NCBI RefSeq assembly: GCF_932526225.1
Contig: NC_064042.1
Span: 7,433,540 to 7,497,539 of the forward strand
Reading direction: 5' to 3'
From: Nematostella vectensis
Taxonomy: Eukaryota > Cnidaria > Anthozoa > Actiniaria > Edwardsiidae
DNA length: 64,000 bases
Numbering within the stretch: position 1 is the first letter of the stretch; each line of letters starts with the position of its first letter. The notes below the pieces were generated by a model. That model had not been told where the DNA came from. It searched no databases and saw nothing but the letters and a program-made list of their open reading frames with translations. The position numbers and the translations under genes were made by a program. Shown in pieces: positions 11,910 to 23,890 of this stretch.

Positions 11910-12449
11910 ATGATTCGTATAAGTATCCCCAAGTACCGCAAAATCCGAGATGAAAGCGGGGAATACACGGTTTTCGAGATTCGTGTAGCTAGGCCAGGGG
12001 GTCAAGCAATGGTAGAGCGAAGGTACTCAGAATTCTCGAAATTTAACAAGAAACTACGGGAGATCATAGAACCACCAACGTTACCCCCAAAGACTATTCT
12101 AAACAAGAGCTCAAGGCTTTTAGAAGCGCGAAGAGAAGGCCTTGAATACTATTTACAAAATCTTATTGGGATTTATGAAGTGTATGGACTTTTAGGGGAA
12201 TTTCTGGACATGGTCTTACCAACTGCCACTCCATCTAGATCAAGAACAAGCTCAATAGATGATGTTGATGCCGAAGTGGACTATGTATCGCAGCCAACTC
12301 ACCAGAATCTATTACTGTTCACCAAGGATCTTGTCATGGAATATTTTGGTAATGGGGAGAATGGCTGCATGGACAGGAATTCATTACCAGATACTGTGAT
12401 AAAGGGAGTATTGGATGGGTTATATGGGGACCAGAGGACAGCCAGGTAG
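11910..12449 (+). CDS. SNX24: PX-domain sorting nexin of the SNX24/SNX22 type, single exon, 179 aa
   Basis: Small sorting nexin consisting of a PX domain and short tail, expected to bind phosphoinositides on endosomal membranes. PX features: residues 3-9 SIPKYRK, the basic motif RRYSEFSKFNKKL near residue 38 (family RxYSEFxxLxxxL, whose Arg contacts the lipid phosphate), the proline-rich PPTLPPKT loop, and RREGLEYYLQNLI at about 74-86. The tail HQNLLLFTKDLV...LPDTVIKGVLDGLYG matches the conserved C-terminus of vertebrate SNX24 (HQPVLLFLRD...FPNVVIEGVLHGIF as I remember it). Length is close to human SNX24 (169 aa). ATG 11910 is the first in-frame ATG and the PX domain begins at once. The lack of introns is notable, since vertebrate SNX24 is multi-exon. 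Confidence 0.9.
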   Translation: MIRISIPKYRKIRDESGEYTVFEIRVARPGGQAMVERRYSEFSKFNKKLREIIEPPTLPPKTILNKSSRLLEARREGLEYYLQNLIGIYEVYGLLGEFLDMVLPTATPSRSRTSSIDDVDAEVDYVSQPTHQNLLLFTKDLVMEYFGNGENGCMDRNSLPDTVIKGVLDGLYGDQRTAR

Positions 12450-12780
12450 AACTAGACAATTAGATCAGAAGAATCAGATTATTTGAGCATCCACACAGTC
12501 ATAGCTTAAAGAAATCTTCGAATCAAGCAATGTGCAATTAGAATTGTATTTTTGAATGACTTCTGCTCATCTTGGAGAATATTTACTCCATAAAGCCTGC
12601 AAGCTCTATGGAGTAAATTAAAATTTTGTGAAGAATTAAAATTTTGTGGAACTGTTCATAGATGCTACAAGCCAAAAAAATACATGATTTTGTGGAACTA
12701 CACATAGACACTGCAAACCAAAAAAATGTATTTTTTGTGGAAGAAGGCACTTTGTCCAGCCATAAAAAATTGAGTCTCAT
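12450..12780 (+). other. 3' flank of SNX24-like gene: hairpin and 48-bp tandem duplication
   Basis: atttactccata (12581-12592) is perfectly inverted at 12607-12618 (tatggagtaaat), a 12-bp stem with a 14-base loop. Two imperfect tandem copies of about 48 bp follow, attttgtggaact...ccaaaaaaat, at about 12645-12740. Confidence 0.7.
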
Positions 12781-12904
12781 TTTTATACACCTATTAACTC
12801 TTAACTCTTAATAACCTATTATAGCTAAACGCTAATGCCTAGGTGCAACAGGCGACAGGTCTAAAGACATTGCAGGTGGCCAGGGATCTGCAAGGGTCTA
12901 ATTG

Positions 12905-13132
12905 CTAGCAAGGCACTTGACTTAAGGAAGCTAAAGATGGAGCGTCCACTTCCTCAGAGGGTAGCAGGTTCCACACCCTAACAGATCTAGGGAAAAAAGA
13001 ATAACCATGCGCTAGAATACTGAATTGTATCTGCCTATATTGGTAAGGGTTTCTTCTGGTAGATCTTGGATTGAACAGGATACACGGCAATAATTTAGCG
13101 TTCACAAATGTGTTGCAGATTTTATAGAACAA
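12905..13132 (-). mobile_element. Non-LTR retrotransposon remnant (C-terminal end of ORF2)
   Basis: The translation contains FYKICN, PRSTRRNPYQYR and YSFFPRSVRVWNLLPSE...SLASLSQ. This is the typical ending of cnidarian/metazoan LINE ORF2 products (consensus FFPRTIxxWNxLP). Only the last 70 or so codons remain and no reverse transcriptase core is nearby, so it is a 5'-truncated dead copy. Confidence 0.75.
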
Positions 13133-13877
13133 GCAGGCCTGGGATGGCTATTTCAAATAAGCTTGCATTTGAGGAAACAATGTTTTTTCAAGAATGGAGA
13201 AATATGAATAAATTGAAACAATCCAGGTTTGGAGAGTTGTATTATTCTTGTTTGTGAACATTCACGTGGCTTTAAGAGACCAGCATTTAGCCATTTATAC
13301 ATCATCCATTAACCAAAGTGGGTGTTGAAATATGGATTCTCAAGTGAAACCTTTGAAGGGGGTGAATAATATAGGCTGAAATACAAATCATGTATTACTG
13401 TTTGCCGTTAGCAATTTTAAGCTTGTTACCAAAATACTTATAATCAAATTCAATAAACCTATCCCTTCCTAGCTTTTTCAAGCCAAATTTAGAGAGAGAA
13501 ACAAAAAATAGAATAAAAAGCAAAAAAAGCAAAAGAAAAACATCCTCCTATATCATGTTCCACACAATCAGTTCAATTTGACTACCACTGCCTTGAGAGA
13601 TAAATGGCTGAAAGCTCCCAACAACGTTACGAAGTCACCCCTCAGTATTGTTTTTTTTTAGTGAGAACCTGCTGTTAACAGCTCAGGTGCGTACACAGGG
13701 GGGTTGCAGGGTGCAGGTGGCCAAAACAAATGGGTCATTTCTTACAAAGGAACCCTCAAATACTATGCTTTTTCCATATTAATACGTATGACTGCGCACC
13801 CCCCTTGGTTAACCCTAGGTATGGGCCTGCAGCTTTCCTTTTACTTTTACACATCAGGATACTGGGCTTGGATGTCA
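13133..13877. other. Spacer with dispersed-repeat fragment at 13687-13760
   Basis: Mostly AT-rich and unannotatable. Bases 13687-13760 (gtgcgtacacaggggggtt...ggtggccaaaacaaatgggtcatttcttac) resemble the 68-bp unit repeated at 53973-54380 (gtgcatacatagggggt...gctgccaaaaagttggtcatttcttat), so both derive from one dispersed sequence. Confidence 0.6.
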
Positions 13878-15620
13878 TTAAAGAGACCATGACACGAAAA
13901 ATACATAAGCTCTTATAACAAAATATAGCTATTGATGTTTGGTTTTAAAAATGCCTTTGCGCTCATTGATTACATTTTGAAAATGTCTTGTCTTAGCACC
14001 TTTTTTTTTTATTGTATGACGTCAAGAGTTGTACACACTTGATGGGGTTCAAGTCGAACTTCGCTTGCCATTGTATGAGGACGAGCATATCTCTTGTATT
14101 TGTTCTATTCCTCGCTTTACAAGACTTGGTAAAGAAAGATAATTGCATTGTTCAAAAAATGGATCCAATAATAACTTTTTCTATCACTTAGATGGGAGTT
14201 TAATCGAAACCTGAATTGAATGGAATAAAAAGACATCTCTGGAGTATTTACCAGTTCGAATCGATCGGTTCATTCAAGCAAATGAATTTCAACCGGGTTA
14301 TTTTGGCTTGTTTTGATCACTACGCCTCATTTTTACCGGTAAGGATGAATGGTTTGATTATTAGAATATGTTCTATTGGATTGGACTTCATTTCAATACA
14401 TTTTTATTCACAAACTGAGTTATTTATCTACAAAACGAACTGTCGAATTATCGACAATAATCAGTCCTTACAATCGGGAGGGAGGAAGGGTAAACATAAA
14501 ATTCGAATTTGTTCTGGAGCCAAGAAAAGCACGGTGAAGGGTGCACGTTTTCTTGTGAGTGTTTTCTTATCGCAACGTACGCTTTGTTTTGCCAGTAAAT
14601 GTACATTTGTGCGGTTGTTGTGCATTCCCTTTCACATATACCAAGTCTTGATGGCAGTTTTTTAAGAACTATTCAGGGATTATAATGCTAGTACCATCTA
14701 CTGCATTTGTTTGTTTTTTTTATTAAAAGAGAATTAAATACAATCGAGTTTTTTTTTTTTTGCCGTTCACTCATTATGAGTTTCAGTCCTCGCATCTCAA
14801 TCTACTTTTTCCAGTCGTTTGATATCTTGACGTTTTTTTTATCTCTTTAGAAATTTATAGCTTGCATCCCTTGTAATCTATAGGTTTCATTATTTAGTGC
14901 ATTGTTAAGTGCGAAAAAAATGTTATTCTAAGAGCGTGTTTTGTTCTTGTGACAATTCGCAATAAATTGGACAAAAAAAGTATAAACATTTTTTTCTTTG
15001 TATTATTTGAAAGAGCATAGACGCTTTCAAAATATGCATTCTGCTTTGCAGAAAATATAGTTAATATAGTTACTTTTTGTCTTGTAATATCGTTTCGCAA
15101 TTATTTACAGTGTACTTATATCTTATTGCTTTGATCACAATTGTGATCGAAAAAGGAGTGAGTTTGCCGAAAAGTTGGCTGATTCGCGCGCTAATGGTGT
15201 TCAAAAGTTTATAAAAAAATATTAATAAAAATCACCGCTCTAATTGCTGCAGGATTTCCTTATCGATTCTTTGCTCAGCTTACACTCAGCTATTTTCTGG
15301 GTAAGATTCGGGCTCCAAGATCAATTACATGTGTATTTTGGGTGGGGGGCGTCCTATTTTGTATTATTTTGTCAAATGTTTATCACCCACTTGTACAACT
15401 CTTGACGTCACAAGTGATATGCAAATTAGATATTCGGATGTCGCTGGTTTCATGCGAAAATTTGCCAAAATTGCTCATTTTAAAAGGATCAAAAATCAGG
15501 TTTCCGTTTAAATCAAGTATCGAAAATTGGAGGAATTATTGTTGGGATATTACGCTACGATACTAATTAGTCAATTTGTCAAAATAAGCAAAAGAGAATT
15601 TCGTGTCACGTTCTCTTTAA
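13878..15620. mobile_element. TTAA-flanked inverted-repeat element, about 1.74 kb
   Basis: Left end TTAAAGAGACCATGACACGAA (13878-13898); right end ttcgtgtcacgttctctttaa (15600-15620) is its inverse with two mismatches. TTAA at both outer edges looks like the target duplication of piggyBac-type elements. A second inner inverted match, gacgtcaagagttgtac (14021-14037) against acttgtacaactcttgacgtc near 15389, supports one unit. An open frame at 14216-14665 lies inside, but it begins with TTG and shows no transposase motif, so the element looks non-autonomous. It also contains the palindrome gatcacaattgtgatc near 15134. Confidence 0.65.
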
Positions 15621-15826
15621 GTTTATGGATGTTTGTATTAGGGATGATTTTTTGTTCAGGCTTCACCTAATGAGAATTTTATAATGAATAAATCAACTAA
15701 ATTTACTAAAACAGTTTTCAGACTTATTCTAGGTTCTTTTAAGATGGAAATGTTTTGTTCGGTATTATAAAAAAATAACGTTATTGGAGTGGAGGAAAAG
15801 TTTGGTACACCTCCCTTTTTAAACAC

Positions 15827-16183
15827 GAGGTTCCGCTATAAAAGGGAAAGCTCCTTCCACGTCCAGGCTCAAGGGCAATCAGTTATCAATCAGCCGTCAA
15901 TTAGAGAACATGTCAGGACAAAGCAAACTGACCCAAACTGAGCGCAAAAATTAAGATTTCGAATTGGAAACCTGAGTGGATAGCAAAACACTAATTTATC
16001 AATCTCTTTAAACAACTGTATTGTCACCTGTGCAAAAATAGTTTTATTCCAGCCAATTGAGCTGGAATAAGCAATCTTACAGGAGACTTATAATTTGTGA
16101 CTGCTAGCTTGGCAGTGTTGTTATTATAATTGCAAATCCGAGCCCGGGGGTGAGAGGAGCTCTCCCTTTTATAGCGGAACCTC
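15827..16183. mobile_element. MITE-like element with 28-bp inverted ends, 357 bp
   Basis: gaggttccgctataaaaggg...gctcc (15827-15854) is inverted at 16156-16183 (ggagctctcccttttatagcggaacctc) with one mismatch. A central palindrome, ttattccagc-caattgagctggaataa, lies near 16045-16075. No clear target duplication. Each terminus carries TATAAAAGGG. Confidence 0.75.
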
Positions 16184-17096
16184 ATATGTCCCATGATGCA
16201 CTGCAGACATCATGCTGCTTGTGATCAGCAGTATTGGTGGTATATGATTCCAGCTGATGTCGGTAAAATAAGAACTTTTCTTAATGTTTCTGTACTTTGC
16301 CCCCAAATATTTCGAGCCATGCTACGGCATGAATCCCTATCACATTAATTTAGGGTTGGCCCCGTGGATTAAAAAAACTGGGGGGGGGGGGGGGCGGTGG
16401 GCAAAAACCCCAATCGGTTGTATAATGCATCTGCGTGTACCCTTTAGTTATACTGGAATTTACGTGCAAAAAAACGTCATCTGCTCAAAATAGTGTCCCC
16501 TCCCCCATACTAGTCCAATACTCTCACAAAAATTTACATGCAAGGCATTGTTCCTTACCATTGTTTTACCTTTTGTAATACGCTCCAGTGGCCTTAATTC
16601 TTACAGACAATGTTATGTCAGAGTATTGAACAACCCTCCGACAATAGTCCAGATCTGGCGACGTTTGATTTATGACAATTTGGGTTACATTTATGGGCGT
16701 TTGGGGGCTTATAGGGGTTAAATGGTAAATAACAAATCAAGGCTTCAATCGAACATGGTTGATTGGAATTTTTTTTTGTAGTCGAATGATATAAACAATA
16801 ACAGCTAAGAAATGGTGTATCAATATTCTATTGTCGTATATGTAGCCTCTTTGGGACCGCGATCGTAAAGCCCATGGCCCAGAAATGTTGGCACTGATTG
16901 TCCATCATGCTGGAAGGTGCTTTGACGTTGTTCGCCAACATTTTCTTTGTCTTTTGGTCAACCGAGCGTAGCAGCGCCAGCAATGTTGGTCGATGTTAAC
17001 ACACGCTCTATTTCAACCAGGGGGGTGCGAAAAAAAATGCAGCCATCATGGAAGCTTTTGTCGGGGTATTATATTGTACACGGTTTCCCATAGCGC
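16184..17096. other. Spacer 3' of the GPCR gene, with G15 run
   Basis: Includes a homopolymer of 15 G at 16380-16394 followed by cggtgggc, and repeat-like sequence near 16300-16340 (catgctacggcatgaatccc). No exon seen; part may be the GPCR 3' UTR. Confidence 0.45.
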
Positions 17097-19015
17097 TCAG
17101 CGGTTTCCGTTGAATAGCTTTTTGTTCATGTCTTTCAGTTGGATAAGTTCGCTTGTCGAGCGCCTTTTGTGGTCAGGACACGGACTCAAGCTATTTCCGT
17201 ATAAGGTGGATCGTCGCCTCCGATCAAGTATCGGCGTGGTGTTCGGAGTGCGGTCGGGAATGGTCGTAAATCCAGGATACATCTCGTGCTTCTGAGACAC
17301 ACGACAAAACAAAATGTTCGCGAATTCGCGGCGGTACTTTTCAGAAAAAATACCATAAAGAAGAGGGTTAATGGCTATATTTGATATTCCTATCCAAGGA
17401 AGAACTATGTCCACACGAAGAGGAATCTCTAAGTCCGGCGCATTCAGTTTCAAGAATTCGCGGATCTGTAACGGCAACCAGCACACCGCAAACACCACGA
17501 CCACAGTTATCAACATGGCAGTGGCTTTCTTACTGGACGCATTCACTTTCTGCTGTGCAAGTAAATTCTCATTTCCAGGAAGCTTCCTTGACCATAACTT
17601 GATGGCGGTGGCGGCGTAAAGTGCTGCCACAGTTACTAGTGGCAATAGGTAAGTACATACCATGTAGGCCGATATAAACGCCTTAGGGTTGATCATTGGG
17701 TAGTCTGTCCAGTATTCATTACAGATGACGCCATTTGGTGTCTCTCGTACGCCAGTCACTATCATGACCGGGGCGCTGAACGCAACTGAAGCCAGCCAAA
17801 TTCCTATGATGCTAATCTTCAGGACGGACCCTTTCATTGCTTTCTTCAGAGGACACAGGATGGCACAGCACCGATCTAGACTGATGAACACAAGCGTGAA
17901 CACAGAAACGGCGATGGAGCCGGGCTGCGCGGACATGGCCGCCTTGCAGAGAAATCCCCCAACCCAACGACCGCCAAACCATTTCTCGTGGACAAAGAAC
18001 CACTTTACAATGAACGGGATGTCGATAGTGAGGAGAAGGTCGCCCAGCGCCATGTTGAGGATGAGTACATTAGTGGACGTGCGCATGTGCTTGCGGGTAC
18101 ACACGATATGGATGACAAGGACGTTCCCGATCATGGAGAGGACAAATAATACGGACGCAAACACAGTGAGACCGATGGTCACATCAGATGGGAACTCCAT
18201 AGCGCTACTGTTAGAGTTTGCAGAGGCGTTGCCTGGAGAGAGAAAAACCCTTTAACTTAGTTTTCAATAAGTGCGAGAGAGTCATTAGCTGCCTTCCACT
18301 ATGTAATATCATTTTTGTGCCGCACTATTTTCAGGGACAAAATGTGATTTATCATACTTGCAACCATTAAAGGCCAAAAAGTTATTTCGCCTCAGGTGAA
18401 ATTAAAAATTCAACAATGGACAAGATAAGATGTGTTTTCATCTGGCATGCATATGACCAAGATGTTGTTTAAATGCTGATTTCGTGAAAATTTCATGCCG
18501 TGACTTAATTTGAGGATAGTAGTAACCTACAAACAAGCATTTCTGTACCTTTTTCCATTAGGAGAGATCCTCAATTAAAACTCACAATCTGCAGTTTATA
18601 ATGTGCTGGAACACTCTTTTGACAGGACATAGTTTCTAGTCTCCTAATTACATCATAGTATTTGAAAGACTTAATCAAAAGGGGGACCGCAGTAATATTA
18701 ACAAGACGTGATAAAATATAATGGTTGTTTCAGAGCTTCATCTGTTTTTATCTCATCAACTTGAGCTCTCCCGCCGTGCGCAAGTTTAAAAACATCGCAA
18801 TTAAATCGCATAATAAGAAAAAAAAATGTGATTCAAACAAGAAAACATTAGCTCTGTAAAAATAAAAAAAATATTTCAATCCGGCCTGAAGGGTTTGGTC
18901 TAGAGATGTGTAAAATATGATAATAATGGTGGGTTGGGTTGATTTTAAGGCGCGCTTGTAGGGGGAGACACGGGTAATTCTTACCTGAGCTTGGCGAGCC
19001 GAATGGTTCGGTCAT
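17097..19015 (-). CDS. Class A (rhodopsin-like) G protein-coupled receptor, 2 exons, 388 aa
   Basis: Exon 1 is 18985-19015 (MTEPFGSPSS) and exon 2 is 17097-18232; they join in phase 1 to give a 388-residue receptor. The extracellular N-terminus has two N-glycosylation sites (NAS, NSS). Hallmarks: GN in TM1 (about 46-47), LNMALGD in TM2 (Asp about 75), disulphide Cys at about 106 and 181, LDRC in TM3 (about 129-132), CWLP in TM6 (261-264), NPLLY in TM7 (299-303), then a Ser/Thr/Arg-rich tail. The third DRY residue is Cys here. Overall it resembles invertebrate neuropeptide-type receptors, but no ligand can be assigned. A start at Met22 (base 18200) would lose both glycosylation sites, so exon 1 is preferred. 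Confidence 0.9.
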
Positions 19016-20940
19016 GGCTTCACAACTTAATCGCTGTGCTTTCTTTTATGTGATCTTCTCAGGTAACTGAACCGCTGAGGATATAACAACAAATGTCCCA
19101 ATGACGTCATTCACTTAAGAACTGTATTCATTACAGGCGTATTATTTTGAAAATGAACTTTTGGTGTTGATTTGGGTATTTGAAACCCAAATCAGGGAAG
19201 ATGACTGAATCACATCAAGGTGTTGAACTTATCTACTATTGTACTGGGTTGTACAATGTCATAATCATCGATATTTATTACGTTAAAACGATTGGTGCGC
19301 GGTAGTTTATATGGTCTTAAGTATTTATAGCTTTTTTTACTTACTTTTTAACTGGAAATCACAGGGCTCGAAATTCTACGACTAAGATTGTACCAAGTAA
19401 ACAGTGCAACGATGCAACAAGAGAAATATTTTCAGAAAACGTAAAAATTTACACTTTCAAGACTGACACTTCATAATAAAGCACTTACAATAAGTGAGAA
19501 TAAATGCGGTTAAGAGTAATCTTAGAAAATAAAAACGTCATAAATAATTAAAAGCTCAAGAAAACTGCTCTTGAAATAAAACCACAACTTTGTGTGCTTA
19601 ACCCACACATTGAACCCAATGTGGCAAAGCTTCGATAGAGATCAACTCATTTGAAAAAGGACAGATACAATCTTAAATACAATCATTGATGTGTACCGTT
19701 AGAGTTTTGAGATTTGGGGCAGATGAATCGATGTATTCTTTCTCTTGGTTTTCACATCAGAGTGACATATGTACTTGGAAACTTTGTTGCTTTGTTCAGG
19801 AAGTGATCCAAAACGTCAAAGTGCTGGATTTCCCCTTTTCGAAAACTACTTTGCATCAAATGTAAAACTAAACAAACTAGAGGAGAAATCGAGGAAGTCG
19901 CAAAGTCATAACCATACTTTTAATTAATGAGCTACCATCCTTTCGATGTGCGTTTGTTTGTTTGAATGGGGTGTTTTATAGGGTGACAACGATGGACATT
20001 AGAAAAACGTCGTACGTGTTTTTCTATTTTTGAAAGAGACAGTTTCCTTAAAAATAGCTCAATCTTCCTCAAGGTAAGAGGCGTAGTTTTATCTTCTTAG
20101 TTAACTTATGAAAGCACGTGTCGCAAACTCATCATTCGAGATAAAACCGCATTTTATCAGTAATTGAATTAATTATTTAACACAAAAATAATGTTATATT
20201 TCTCTTTTTTCACGTACGTTGGATGGAGTAATTTCCGCTAAGAATTTTTATCGCGCAATGTAGGCACACTTTTCTATAAAGATGGTTTAATTATTTATAT
20301 TGGCGTCATCAAAAAGAAATGCGGTCTATTTCAATGACAAAAATACATCAAATCATGACGGAATCGTATTCGCAGCACGAGACATTAAGAAACAAGACAG
20401 CATGTAAAACCGTAGGGAAATGCAAATTACCGGTGTCAATCGTAAATAGAAGATCTAGTGCATATGTAACAGGGCCGTAGTAGGGGGTGGGGCACTGGGG
20501 ACACATGCTCCCCCCCCCTAATATTTTCTTGTTATAATTAAATGACCAGTAGGGGCGTGGCTGTGCCACCACATATTTTCTTCATGTTTTGTTTCTGTAT
20601 TGTGCTCCCACCAATATTCCGAGGCCTGCTACGGCACTGCGTTAACACACAGTGTCTGTCAGGTCTTTTTTAAAAGGAGACCGTCTGTGTACTTTCTCAC
20701 TCACACGCGCAACTTTTGAGTGTTTTAAAAATAAACTCCTTGCTTAGCTCCCAGGAGTTTACTCGGTGTTTCGCGGAGAATTAATCCATGTTTCTTTATT
20801 TGGTAAACGAAACCAGGGCCGGGCTTTTAGAAAGCAGGTTAACGCTAACCCAAAGATAAATAAGGTTGTTATCCAATCAAATGTCTCGATAACCATATTT
20901 ATCCGTAGATAAGCGCGAACCTGCTTAGTATGCTACAGTA
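19016..20940. other. Gene-free region upstream of the GPCR
   Basis: Contains the presumed GPCR promoter. At 20468-20640 gggccgtagtagg is inverted as gcctgctacggcac, enclosing C-rich and G-rich stretches, which suggests a dispersed element. No gene supported. Confidence 0.4.
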
Positions 20941-21090
20941 TGCCCAAATATAGACTTAAAGGCTGTAGTATGCCCAAATATAGACTTACAGGCTGTAGTA
21001 TGCCCAAATATAGACTTAAAGGCTGTAGTATGCCCAAACATAGACTTACAGGCTGTAGTATGCCCAAATATAGACTTACAGGCTGTAGTA
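20940..21090. repeat. 30-bp tandem repeat, 5 copies
   Basis: Five near-identical copies of tgcccaaatatagacttaaa-ggctgtagta, varying only a/c in the eleventh to twelfth positions and taaagg/tacagg. Confidence 0.95.
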
Positions 21091-23480
21091 AGACACACTG
21101 GACCTGCTTCTTATAATAATCGTACTCTAAAAAGTGGTGAGATATTTCTTTCTACATTTAAAGAGCGTACACTACACTATAACAAATACAAGGGGACTTA
21201 TACATGTTAACCACAAATAGACGTGATAGAACAATGGACACTTTATTAAAAAGAAAAAAGATAGTGTTTAAAATCCCGTTTCCTTTTAAAACAAAAATAT
21301 ATGAATATCCACAAAAACAAATGGAAAATGAATATCAGCAAGCTGATATTAAACTTAATATCAAAGTGTATAGTTTTTTTGCGCCATTCCATCTTGTTAT
21401 ATAAAATGAAAGTAATTCTATAGCTATATAAAATTGTGGTAGAGTCAATTGGTTCTACAACAGTAACACTATTAGTACTGAAAATCGTGAGTCTGATATA
21501 TCACCTAGTTATAGTATACTACATATGCATAGTTTAAAAACATGCAGAAGTTAACTAATTAACGTGATGCACGGGCACGTAAGCACGTCAGACTGCGTCA
21601 TATTGTACGTATACTTGTATCCAGACGTTGGCCTCGATTCGGAAATTAACCAACGTAGTCCTTTTCAAGAAGTAATTTGATAAATTTCCGACAATTTTTT
21701 TAAATGTTTCATACTAATATTTCAATGTTACATAGAAAAACTACGCACATGTCGTTATTCTTGCCATTTCGACTAGAATGTAACGACAATACAAAACAAA
21801 ACCACATGAAACAAAAAAAAATTTCATATTCAATTTCCTTTTGCTTAGGTTTTGTGTCACTTGACGTCTAGACGCACGCGGAAGCTTTCTCTTCATTTTA
21901 TATATTAATAACCTCTGGGTAACAGATTTGATGTATCCATGACAACACTTCCAAAAACCAATACTAAACAAACCTTCCGGAAATGCAAATTATACCACGT
22001 CTGTATGATGTCAATGTTTTGTGCGGTTTTTTTCTTTTACTTATTTGTTTCGTTCACTTGTTTTGTAACCGGAATCGAAAACATGCATTCTTCCAAAGTC
22101 GTTAACCTCCTCACTATATGGAGACATGTTACCATTTCGCTTATGTCCTGAGGAAACTAGCTTTATTGCGACGCGCTACAATGGCAAACAGTAATTAGCA
22201 TGTGAGAATCACAGTAGTTGTGATCGACACAAACTTCATAACTGTAGTATTATGCAATAGTTAAGTAATGTATGTATGTTCCCTGTGTACATCCGGGACT
22301 TGGGAGATAGTCCGCAATCTTGGATTAAAAAACATTGTTTTTGATGTTCAACTGTGTGCTGGAGCTAATATATTTTAATATAACAATAACTAGAATACCC
22401 CGAAGTGCTATGATAAGCACTCAAGTATTTCTTTTTTTTGCCTCGGTGTAAGTTCTTGTCAATCTTTTCTCGTATCCTCATTGGATTACTCCACAAAACT
22501 GTCAAGGTGGCCACGGTAGCGCGCGTCGTACTTTATAAGAGCTTCGAGTCATTTTTACACAAGTACTTTGGAAATAAAAGGAATCAATATTGATTTCGTG
22601 AATAAGAGAGGGTTTTAGTAAAATACTTAAAAATCGCACAAGCTTACAATGGTGTAATACGACGAGACTTGTTTCAAGTGGTGAAGAAAATAAAAACGGA
22701 AGAGCATTCTCTGAGTATTTTGTAAAGCGGCATTTTTAATATCACTTTGATAGGATTGTGTAAGACAGTAAATAAATGCAGCCTTTTTACTGACTGGAGA
22801 TAAACGTACTATACTTCATTATTAAGCCTCAGCCTCATCAAGACAGATTTGTTCGAGGTTAACGATTTCTATCTAATCAAGATAACATTATTCAACAGCA
22901 GACATTGTTTTGCTCTGGAAATAGTAAAGAAAGTGCTGAGCTAAAACAAAAGATTGGCACAGTAATTGTATGATTGAAAAAATTGATATAGATTGATAAC
23001 ATTTGATAACAATCAATAATCAAAATTTTAATTGAAAGAAATTTATATGTAATCTAATTGACACCAATTGACATGAAGTCAATATTAATTAATAGATAGG
23101 TAATTTATAACTGGAATGCGCCGAATTATTTGATAATATTTGATATCAAATGATAACAATTGATAACGGGAAAAATTTGAGTGACTATCAAATTCGTAAA
23201 TTGATATCGATTATCATCAAATTTATCAATTGCCTTTCAGTAGCGGATCTATTGGGGGTTAGGGAGTTAAGACTTCCTCCCCCGTTGGGCTGCCTTTTTT
23301 GATTGTTTTCATTGTGTCTGTTTATTCCAAAATCGTCACGAAGGTAAAATTATTTTTTGGGTCAAACCCCCCCTTAGCAAAAAGTTAGATTCGCCCCTGC
23401 CTTTTGATTATCAATTTTTATCAATTAGTTACGTCGGGAACAAAAACTACAATAAGATATAAAGAAGTGCTGCATACAAT
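21091..23480. other. AT-rich gene-free region with TTGATA-rich stretch
   Basis: No gene seen. Bases 22970-23230 are densely filled with ttgata, tgataac and atcaa in both orientations, a degenerate short repeat. Short open frames (21204-21404, 21939-22151) have no recognisable domain. Confidence 0.45.
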
Positions 23481-23482
23481 AT

Positions 23483-23890
23483 TTTATTATATACATACTG
23501 AGAAATACTCACTGAAAATATATTCATAAATTTTCGTTCGTTTACTGGTCTCAGCTAATCAGAGGCGCGAACGTTGTTTTTTCACCGTGTAGAAAAGTCA
23601 TTCGCGGTTCTGATTGGACGAACGATATTTTATCGTACAAGCATTTTCAATTTAGTAATTCATTTATTTCATAGATTTTGAGATTTTAGAGATTAAAAAA
23701 TCCACTACTTGTGTAAAATGAGCTACAGTCTTGTGCCTGACATTAGCGAGACAGATTCATTTCAATGTAAGTTTCTGTCTGTCTTCAACTGAACCGTCGA
23801 ACAGCACAAACCTCGGAGCCTCTGCAGCCAAGTCTAATAAAATGTTATGTAATAAGCTTATTATAAACTTCTCAGTATGTATATAATAAA
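23483..23890. mobile_element. Inverted-repeat element with perfect 22-bp ends
   Basis: tttattatatacatactgagaa (23483-23504) is perfectly inverted at 23869-23890. The roughly 408-bp unit has gattggacgaacgat and aatcagaggcgcgaacg inside, motifs of a kind repeated in other MITE-like units here. A second hairpin follows outside it (cagtttttattcactcgttg near 23918 against caactcgtgaataaaaaccg near 23999). Confidence 0.65.

Noticed and set aside
14250-14275. agttcgaatcgat as a tRNA B box
   Set aside because: No matching A box or acceptor stem lies upstream.
14216-14665. 149-codon frame inside the TTAA element as a transposase
   Set aside because: Starts with TTG, has no DDE or other transposase motif and low-complexity composition.
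17725-18255. 176-codon plus-strand frame
   Set aside because: It is antisense to the GPCR exon and encodes no domain.
23718-23765. MSYSLVPDISETDSFQ followed by gtaagt as a first exon
   Set aside because: It lies inside an inverted-repeat element and no downstream exon could be joined.
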